From CAYURR01 sp964446745 (GTDB taxonomy: Bacteria > Bacillota > Clostridia > Lachnospirales > WQUN01), in NCBI GenBank assembly GCA_964446745.1, contig CAYURR010000032.1, positions 1 through 20,539 on the forward strand: DNA of 20,539 bases. The letters are read 5' to 3'. A model generated the notes under the pieces. The model made no database searches. It was given only the letters and a program-made list of their open reading frames with translations, and was not told where the DNA came from. Positions 14,993 through 20,539 of this stretch are shown here, one piece after another (positions within the stretch are counted from its first letter, which is position 1; each line of letters opens with the position of its first letter). The position numbers were made by a program, and so were the translations under genes.

Positions 14993-15018
14993 AACATCCT
15001 CTATTCAATCAATATTAA

Positions 15019-15906
15019 TTAAAAGATACGATAGTTTGCGAATCTGTAAGATAGGAAGTAAGACACACCAACCATGATAAGACTCACAGCAGATTTTAAA
15101 AGTCCGACCGCCGTAGCCAGCTCATATTGGAAATCGTGAAGTCCGGCACGGAACACATAGGTATCGATGATGTCACCTGTTTTATATACTAGCGGGTTGT
15201 AGAGGTTCAAAATCTGTTCAAATCCGGCATTTAAGATATTCTGCATATCCAATGTCATCATCAGGATAATAGTCGGCACCAGCGCAGGCAATGTAACGGC
15301 GAGCAGTTTGCTGAACCGTCCGGCACCGTCTACATCGGCCGCCTCATATAGCTCGGGGTTTATAGATGTGAGTGCCGCCAGGTAGACAATGGCCGTGAAT
15401 CCGAATTCCTGCCATGCATGGGAGCCTATGACGATCTTTCTAAACCAAAGGTCGCTGCCCAAAAATAAAATCGGCTCCATACCCAACGATGCCAAAAAGT
15501 TATTCACGATACCATCGAGCGCAAAGATGTTTATCAATATGCCGCCCAACAGAACCCACGAAATGAAATGCGGCAGGTAAACCACAGTCTGCACGACTTT
15601 TTTGAAAAAGATCTGTCTGACCTCATTTAGCATCAATGCAAACATTACAGCGATACCCTGGGTGATTATTATCTTGAAGATAGCAATAAACAGTGTGTTA
15701 TAGAAAATTTGTTTTACATCCGGAATAGCGAACATAAAACGGAAGTTATCCAATCCGACAAATGGCGAACCCCACATGCCAAGGACAGGGTCATAGCTTT
15801 GAAACGCTATGACCGCGCCTAACATTGGGTATAAGCTAAATAACGCCAACAACACCATTGCCGGTAAAAGCATTATGTGGTAATGGATTTCTGCTTTTTT
15901 ACCCAT
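15019..15906 (-). CDS. Carbohydrate ABC transporter permease, LplB type
   Basis: The 295-residue protein has six predicted membrane segments and the EAA loop YEAADVDGAGRFSKLLAVTLP. The opening (LLPAMVLLALFSLYPMLGAVIAFQSYDP) and the ending FANYRIF are typical of LplB-like permeases, which accompany large LplA/YtcQ-type binding proteins. AAGGA stands 8 nt before the ATG. Together with the second permease it forms the membrane channel of the sugar importer. It starts 19 nt after the binding-protein gene, so the three are cotranscribed. Confidence 0.92.
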   Translation of the reverse strand: MGKKAEIHYHIMLLPAMVLLALFSLYPMLGAVIAFQSYDPVLGMWGSPFVGLDNFRFMFAIPDVKQIFYNTLFIAIFKIIITQGIAVMFALMLNEVRQIFFKKVVQTVVYLPHFISWVLLGGILINIFALDGIVNNFLASLGMEPILFLGSDLWFRKIVIGSHAWQEFGFTAIVYLAALTSINPELYEAADVDGAGRFSKLLAVTLPALVPTIILMMTLDMQNILNAGFEQILNLYNPLVYKTGDIIDTYVFRAGLHDFQYELATAVGLLKSAVSLIMVGVSYFLSYRFANYRIF

Positions 15907-15925
15907 ATTGGTATCCTTCTATTAT

Positions 15926-17677
15926 TTATTTGTTATTGACAGCGGCATTGACCTCTTTTGTGATGATGTCGCCGCCCATCGCCATCCACTGCTTTACAAA
16001 TTCATCAAAATACTCGATCGGTTGATTGCCTAAGATGATATCCAACATAGCTTGTTTCTCGAGCTTATCCAATGTAGCCTTTCTCTTTGTCAAAGTGTCT
16101 GTGCTACCGTAAAATTCGCTGTAAACTGGCTGAACGTTGCTGGCCTTTAACGGTGCAACACCGACAAAACGTGAGAACGGCTCTCCCAATTCATCCGGAT
16201 TAGCCTTTAACCAGTCCATACCCTTGTTCCACTGATCCGCAACACTCTGATAGAACGCCTTTTGTGACGCCGTTACAGTGTCGGGGATCTCTTCGTTTTT
16301 GGATAATGCAACCATGCACTCATTGTCGAAATAGACTGCGTCTGCATCCCACAGGCCCAAGATGATCGGGAACCATGTCCAGCTCGGTACCGGAACCTTG
16401 CCATTGTACGGGTCACCGCCCGCATCCTCTGGATTGCCGCCGCCCTGTACCGCGACATAGAAGTTCATTGTCTTGATAAATGCTTCCGGAGCCTTATATC
16501 CCTTTTTCAAAACCGCAACATCACCGATAGGCTTTTCCTGTATCGCGTTAGCGTTGCCGTCGATGTCTTTTATAAATACAGGCACCCAGTCTGCGCTAGC
16601 ATCATTCTTGATCTGATCTGTAACCGGTGTCCAACCGCTCCACCACGGACCAAAGAACGCACCCGACTTCCCTGATATAACCAGCTCTGCAGCTGAGTCA
16701 TTCTTGGTTATAGCAAAATCCTGTTGCAACAAGCCCTTTTGATACATATCGCGAATCTTTATCAACGCTTCCTTTGTTTCGGGCATTACAGCAGCATATT
16801 GTACGGTGCCGTCAGCACCCTTTTGCCATGTACCGATATAGGATTTGTAGGCTTGGAAGATCGCCTGCAAACCGAACATCTGCATCTCGGCAAATGTCTC
16901 CTGTACCGCAAGACCTACTGTGTCATCCTGACCGTTGCCGTCCGGATCCTTTGTCTTAAACGCCTCCAATACGGCACATAACGATTCGACATCGGTCGGC
17001 AGCTCCATGTTGAGCTTGTCGAGCCAGTCCTTACGCAGCCATATCATTTGATCAGCGTTATGCATTGTACCCATCGACGGTATGCCGTATAACTTTCCGT
17101 CTACGCTTGCCATTTCAAGTGCCTTGCCGCCGTCTGTCTGCAGCAGATACTTCATGAACTCATAACCGTATTCGTCATATACCGCGCTGATATCCTCTAA
17201 CATATTCGCCTTTGTCATATATCTGAACAGGTCGTAGCTTACCGTCAATACATCGGGGATATCATTACTCGTTACCATCAATTTGACCTTTTCCTCGGCC
17301 GCGCTGCCGGATTTCATTACGTTTGTGAATTGATAGTCGATGTTGAGCCTTTCTTTCATGGCTGGTATATACTTGTTATCAACACCGGTCTCTCCGGGAT
17401 AGTTTGGATCTTCATCACCCGATATGGTCTTGAACAATGTCATAGGCGTCAATTCCGCCTGCGGCTGAAATGCCTTTGATAAACCGTTTGTGCTTGCTTG
17501 CTCTGCAGAGGTGCTTTCTTCTGTGTTTGTTTCGGTCGTCTGTGTATCTGTTGTCTGTGTACTTGCTTCGTTCTGAGCCGGTGCCGGTGTAGGGCCTGCG
17601 TTGTTTTTAGCACAGCCTACCCCCGATATCGCGATCGTTCCCACCAACAACCATCCAATGATCCTCTTAAACTTCAT
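15926..17677 (-). CDS. Extracellular solute-binding lipoprotein of the sugar ABC transporter
   Basis: The 583-residue product has a lipoprotein signal ending SGVGC (Cys22), then a Thr/Gln/Glu/Ser-rich spacer to about residue 65 and a large family-1-type binding domain. Its length suits the LplA/YtcQ group that binds oligosaccharides or glycosides. GGAGGAG lies 5 nt before the ATG, a strong site that fits the excess of binding protein needed. It sits between the dehydratase gene (23-nt gap) and the two permeases. The ligand is unknown; an alpha-galactoside or related sugar is inferred from the downstream hydrolase. Confidence 0.92.
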   Translation of the reverse strand: MKFKRIIGWLLVGTIAISGVGCAKNNAGPTPAPAQNEASTQTTDTQTTETNTEESTSAEQASTNGLSKAFQPQAELTPMTLFKTISGDEDPNYPGETGVDNKYIPAMKERLNIDYQFTNVMKSGSAAEEKVKLMVTSNDIPDVLTVSYDLFRYMTKANMLEDISAVYDEYGYEFMKYLLQTDGGKALEMASVDGKLYGIPSMGTMHNADQMIWLRKDWLDKLNMELPTDVESLCAVLEAFKTKDPDGNGQDDTVGLAVQETFAEMQMFGLQAIFQAYKSYIGTWQKGADGTVQYAAVMPETKEALIKIRDMYQKGLLQQDFAITKNDSAAELVISGKSGAFFGPWWSGWTPVTDQIKNDASADWVPVFIKDIDGNANAIQEKPIGDVAVLKKGYKAPEAFIKTMNFYVAVQGGGNPEDAGGDPYNGKVPVPSWTWFPIILGLWDADAVYFDNECMVALSKNEEIPDTVTASQKAFYQSVADQWNKGMDWLKANPDELGEPFSRFVGVAPLKASNVQPVYSEFYGSTDTLTKRKATLDKLEKQAMLDIILGNQPIEYFDEFVKQWMAMGGDIITKEVNAAVNNK

Positions 17678-17700
17678 AGTCTCCTCCTCTTAGCTATTCA

Positions 17701-18825
17701 TTAAGCGTCAACCCTATAGCGCTCGACAACACTCATATCTAACTCAATACCCAAGCCTGGTTTTTGGGGTATCGATATATTGCCGTCTTTGTCTATAGCG
17801 AAATGATCCTTCACCAACGTTTTACTCAGCACTGTCTCTTGGTTTACGTATTCCAAAAAGTCTGCGTTTCTAAGTGTTGAAATATATTGAAGCGTCGCCG
17901 CCATCAATACACCTGTCTTGAATGCGTGAGGTACCACGGGGATCTCGGCGGTTACTGCCATGTCGGCGATCTTTCGCGCCATAGTAAAGCCGCCGCAGCG
18001 TGAAAGGTCCGGCTGCACAATATCTATCCCGCAGTAATCAATAAGCTGCTTAAACTCGTGTAATCCGCCCAGTTCCTCGCCTGCCGATATGCGTACATCC
18101 ACTGTTTCACATAAACGTTTGTAGCCCACGACATTATCCGGACTTAGCGGTTCCTCTATCCAGTACGGATCATATTGTTTTAAGCAGTTGCACATATCGA
18201 TCGCGTGCTTTGTCGAGCCCCAGACCATGCCTATGTCGATCATCAGCAGCTTGTCCGGCCCCATGAGCTTTCTGGCTGTTTCGACCAAGAAGATATCCGT
18301 CTTCTTGTCGCGACCCAAAGCCCCCCAGCCGAACTTGAAACCCAAGAAGCCCTGTGGCAGATAATTTTCGACGATACGTTTGATGCCGTCCTCGTCCGGT
18401 GGCATCAACACACTGCAGTAGGCCGGTATTTGCGTTCGATACACGCCGCCGAGTAGTTTACCTACCGGCATCTTCAAGGCTTTTCCTAAGATGTCCCATA
18501 TAGCTATATCTATACCGCTCATAGCATGTATCGCAACACTCCTGCGGCCATAGTAATAGCTCTTTTCGTACATCTTCCACCATATCTTTTCCACGTCAAA
18601 GGGATCCTCGCCTATAACAACATCCCTCAAACCCATGCAAACCATATGGGAGGCCTTGGCTTCTATTACAGATTTGACAACATACGGTGACGAGTCGACC
18701 TCGCCCACACCCGTGATACCCTCATCTGTATGTACAAGCACCAAAACCGTGTCCTGACTACCGTCACCGATCATTTCAATGCTGTCCTGCTTCAATATAA
18801 TAGCTTCTACATCGGTAATCTTCAT
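17701..18825 (-). CDS. Enolase-superfamily sugar-acid dehydratase (mandelate racemase subgroup)
   Basis: The 374-residue protein has the capping domain plus barrel of the superfamily. Metal ligands are Asp197 (MIDIG), Glu224 (WIEEPLSPD) and Glu250 (ISAGEE); the general-base dyad is Asp273 (VQPDLSRCGG) and His300 (VVPHAFKTG). Lys164 is present in GFKFGWG, but the second Lys of the KxK motif is Gly. This His-Asp-plus-single-Lys set fits a stereospecific acid-sugar dehydratase better than a racemase; a cycloisomerase is possible. The reaction would turn an aldonate such as galactonate into a 2-keto-3-deoxy acid in the cytoplasm. The start overlaps the regulator's context: AAGGTGA, including the regulator's stop, is its ribosome binding site, so translation is probably coupled. 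Confidence 0.85.
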   Translation of the reverse strand: MKITDVEAIILKQDSIEMIGDGSQDTVLVLVHTDEGITGVGEVDSSPYVVKSVIEAKASHMVCMGLRDVVIGEDPFDVEKIWWKMYEKSYYYGRRSVAIHAMSGIDIAIWDILGKALKMPVGKLLGGVYRTQIPAYCSVLMPPDEDGIKRIVENYLPQGFLGFKFGWGALGRDKKTDIFLVETARKLMGPDKLLMIDIGMVWGSTKHAIDMCNCLKQYDPYWIEEPLSPDNVVGYKRLCETVDVRISAGEELGGLHEFKQLIDYCGIDIVQPDLSRCGGFTMARKIADMAVTAEIPVVPHAFKTGVLMAATLQYISTLRNADFLEYVNQETVLSKTLVKDHFAIDKDGNISIPQKPGLGIELDMSVVERYRVDA

Positions 18826-18833
18826 TTAATCAC

Positions 18834-19607
18834 TCACCTTGCACAGAATGCTGCCTTGGTTGCGCACAGCTCTTCTAATTTTTTTTTGCTGCTCGATAAA
18901 GTCTCCAAGATTTGCTCTTGGCGTCCCTCGGCCCTAAAGATCGGTATGGAAACGCTTACCCCCATGATCACTTTCTTATCCTTACCAAATATAGGCACCG
19001 CGTAACACATAATGCCTAAGGTGGATTCTTCACTCTCATACGAAATACCCGTTTTACGGATTACATCGATCTGTTTTAGCAGATCCTCAACATTTGTTAT
19101 GGTGTTATCCGTGAGCTTTTCAAGCGTGATGCCGTCATATAGCTTTAATATCTCATCATCACTGAGCCCTGACAATAACGCCTTGCCGAGAGCCGTACCA
19201 TGCGCCGGAACACGTTTGCCTATACTCGAGATCATCCGGACGACATGATTTGAATCATGCTTGCTTATATATAGAACATATCGCTCGTCCAAAATCCCAA
19301 GGTGAACCGTCTCATCACAAGCCCGAGAAATCTCTGATACGATCTCTTCATAGATGGCACTGTCGTTGTTATTGGTTATATAACGGCTACCTATCTCAAA
19401 CGCCGCGGTGCCTAATGTATAACGCTCCGTTTTTGTATCATAGTTAAAGAACTTCATGTTTTTCAATGTTTGGATGATCGAATATGCCGTGCTTTTCGGA
19501 ATACTCTGGCTCTCCCATATCTCAGAAAATGTACAGCCATCAGGCATAAGAGAAACATAGTCCAAAATATTCATAGCGATTTCAATCATGCGATGATTCT
19601 TAGCCAT
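18834..19607 (-). CDS. IclR-family transcriptional regulator
   Basis: The start at ATG 19607 is chosen because GGGGG lies about 6 nt upstream; the in-frame ATG at 19619 has no ribosome binding site. The 257-residue protein has a winged helix-turn-helix near residues 5-65 (TFSEIWESQSIPKSTAYSII) and an IclR effector domain (KRVPAHGTALGKALLSGLSDDEI and ISYESEESTLGIMCYAVPIF). IclR regulators sense small acids or sugar-acid intermediates such as 2-keto-3-deoxygluconate. It is encoded within the operon between the aldolase and the dehydratase, which suggests autoregulation. The palindrome at 20512-20527 is its most likely binding site in the window. Confidence 0.9.
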   Translation of the reverse strand: MAKNHRMIEIAMNILDYVSLMPDGCTFSEIWESQSIPKSTAYSIIQTLKNMKFFNYDTKTERYTLGTAAFEIGSRYITNNNDSAIYEEIVSEISRACDETVHLGILDERYVLYISKHDSNHVVRMISSIGKRVPAHGTALGKALLSGLSDDEILKLYDGITLEKLTDNTITNVEDLLKQIDVIRKTGISYESEESTLGIMCYAVPIFGKDKKVIMGVSVSIPIFRAEGRQEQILETLSSSKKKLEELCATKAAFCAR

Positions 19608-19637
19608 ACAAACCCCCATACATTACATGCTTAAATG

Positions 19638-20456
19638 TTAGCAGCTTCGCCTTCCCAAGCCGCAATTCAAGCCCTTCGAGGCAGCCAACGCCTTATAGCC
19701 ATTTGGAAAGGTCGTGTTCTCGGCATCCGCCATGGTCGAGATAACTGCTGTTTGAATCCGCTTGGCCTTTTCAAAATCGCCATCGTAAAATGCTTGATAG
19801 ATGTCCGCTATCATATCCGGCATAATGACCGCAAACACCGTCATGCTGCCGCTGCATCCATTCATAAGCGAAGGCAACAAGCATTCATCGACGCCGCTCA
19901 AGACATTTATTTCGGGTCTGATACGACCTATCATCTCAATGAGCTTCGACTGCATCTTGAGGTTTCCGCTGCTGTCCTTTATCGCCTTGACGTTTTTAAT
20001 GTTTAACAGTCGCTCAAATGTATCGAGCGAGATCTCCTGTGTGCACATCGGTATGTTGTAGACCACTATGGACATGCTACCGATCTCATCCGCGACCTTT
20101 TGGTAAAACTTAACGATGCCGTCCTGACTGACCGGCATATACCAAGGCGGGCAGATCACAACCGTATCGCATCCCAAATCGCCATAGGCTATCGATTGCT
20201 TGATGACGTCTCTTTCCGTGGTCGCACACGCACCCGGAACGACGGGCTTTCTGTTACTTGACACCTCAATAGCGGTCTTTACTATTGCTTCCCTCTCACT
20301 CAGACTCATATGTATAAACTCGCCCGAGGTCCCGCACGGAAACAAACCCGCCAACCTGCTATTGCATAATCTATCTACCTCTTGTTCGAATAAAGCAAAA
20401 TCGATCTCACCATTATCCGCAAACGGCGTCAGCATAGCCGCATACGGACCTATCAT
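19638..20456 (-). CDS. DHDPS/NanA-family aldolase (putative 2-keto-3-deoxy sugar-acid aldolase)
   Basis: The ATG at 20456 has AAGG about 8 nt upstream; an in-frame GTG at 20483 lacks a site. The 272-residue TIM-barrel protein shows GTSGEF (42-47), Tyr133 (VVYNIP) and the Schiff-base Lys160 (VKAIKDSSGN). These are the catalytic features of the pyruvate-dependent class I aldolase family that includes dihydrodipicolinate synthase and N-acetylneuraminate lyase. Next to a sugar-acid dehydratase and an IclR regulator, cleavage of a 2-keto-3-deoxy aldonate to pyruvate and an aldehyde is the best-fitting role. A lysine-biosynthesis function is less likely here. The C-terminus (GLNCGLGRRSC) is a little short for the family. 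It is the first operon gene in the window. Confidence 0.85.
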   Translation of the reverse strand: MIGPYAAMLTPFADNGEIDFALFEQEVDRLCNSRLAGLFPCGTSGEFIHMSLSEREAIVKTAIEVSSNRKPVVPGACATTERDVIKQSIAYGDLGCDTVVICPPWYMPVSQDGIVKFYQKVADEIGSMSIVVYNIPMCTQEISLDTFERLLNIKNVKAIKDSSGNLKMQSKLIEMIGRIRPEINVLSGVDECLLPSLMNGCSGSMTVFAVIMPDMIADIYQAFYDGDFEKAKRIQTAVISTMADAENTTFPNGYKALAASKGLNCGLGRRSC

Positions 20457-20511
20457 TTGTGTTTCCTTTTCTTTACCTGACACAAAAAAAATAATACATC
20501 CCCCCGTTTTA

Positions 20512-20527
20512 GTTCGTATATACGAAC
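20512..20527. promoter_or_regulatory. 16-bp palindromic operator upstream of the sugar operon
   Basis: GTTCGTATATACGAAC is a perfect palindrome 56 nt upstream of the aldolase start. It overlaps the place where a -35 box would lie for a minus-strand TATTAT (20491-20496, five of six -10 positions), as expected for a repressor site. The IclR-family regulator of the operon is the obvious candidate to bind it. I found no second copy in the window. The true promoter may lie partly beyond the right edge. Confidence 0.55.
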
Positions 20528-20539
20528 CGTGTTTCTATA

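Noticed and set aside
15800..15825. Catabolite-repression (cre)-like sequence TTGAAACGCTATGAC
   Set aside because: It lies in the middle of the permease gene, matches the consensus only in part, and no promoter is near.

Overview
The window looks like chromosomal DNA of a Gram-positive-type anaerobe, probably Bacillota, class Clostridia. The grounds are an S-layer homology (SLH) protein, strong GGAGG-type ribosome binding sites, U-tract hairpin terminators, LplB/YtcP-type sugar ABC permeases without a local ATPase, a rubrerythrin-like protein, and sigma-A promoters with TACAAT or TATAAT -10 boxes. No rRNA, tRNA, CRISPR array, insertion sequence or phage gene is visible. Genus cannot be told from the sequence alone.

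Left part (1-5535, plus strand). A gene cut by the left edge ends in a proline-rich linker and three SLH repeats. It is followed by what reads as a classical leader-peptide attenuator: a promoter, a 29-codon ORF with two runs of three isoleucine codons and a seventh Ile codon, and an intrinsic terminator. Downstream lie a double-ACT-domain/metallo-beta-lactamase fusion and then a fusion of an XRE-type helix-turn-helix, a cupin and an acyl-CoA synthetase. I infer an isoleucine-responsive operon, perhaps for activating short branched-chain acids. A 46-nt palindrome covers the stop codon of the first enzyme gene. The terminator of the operon runs directly into the next gene.

Middle (5536-9293). 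Small genes in mixed orientation: a ferritin-like/rubrerythrin protein, a PhnP-like metallo-hydrolase (convergent, 3' ends overlapping by 46 nt), a divergent MazG-type pyrophosphohydrolase, an unknown Ser/Thr-rich protein with its own promoter and terminator, a small exported protein, and a rhodanese lipoprotein (convergent, 22-nt overlap with the exported protein).

Right part (20456 down to about 8778, minus strand). Ten closely spaced genes, plus the rhodanese at the end, look like one sugar-catabolic operon: a DHDPS-family aldolase, an IclR regulator, an enolase-superfamily dehydratase, a solute-binding lipoprotein, two ABC permeases, a GH36-like alpha-galactosidase, an MDR zinc dehydrogenase, an Asp-box beta-propeller protein and a UlaG-like metallo-hydrolase. 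Together they would allow uptake of an alpha-galactoside-like sugar, cytoplasmic hydrolysis, oxidation to a lactone, lactone opening, dehydration to a 2-keto-3-deoxy acid and aldol cleavage to pyruvate plus a C3 aldehyde. That is a non-phosphorylative, De Ley-Doudoroff-like route. A 16-bp palindrome near the right edge, upstream of the aldolase, is a likely operator. The pathway and its substrate are inferred from family membership and gene order.
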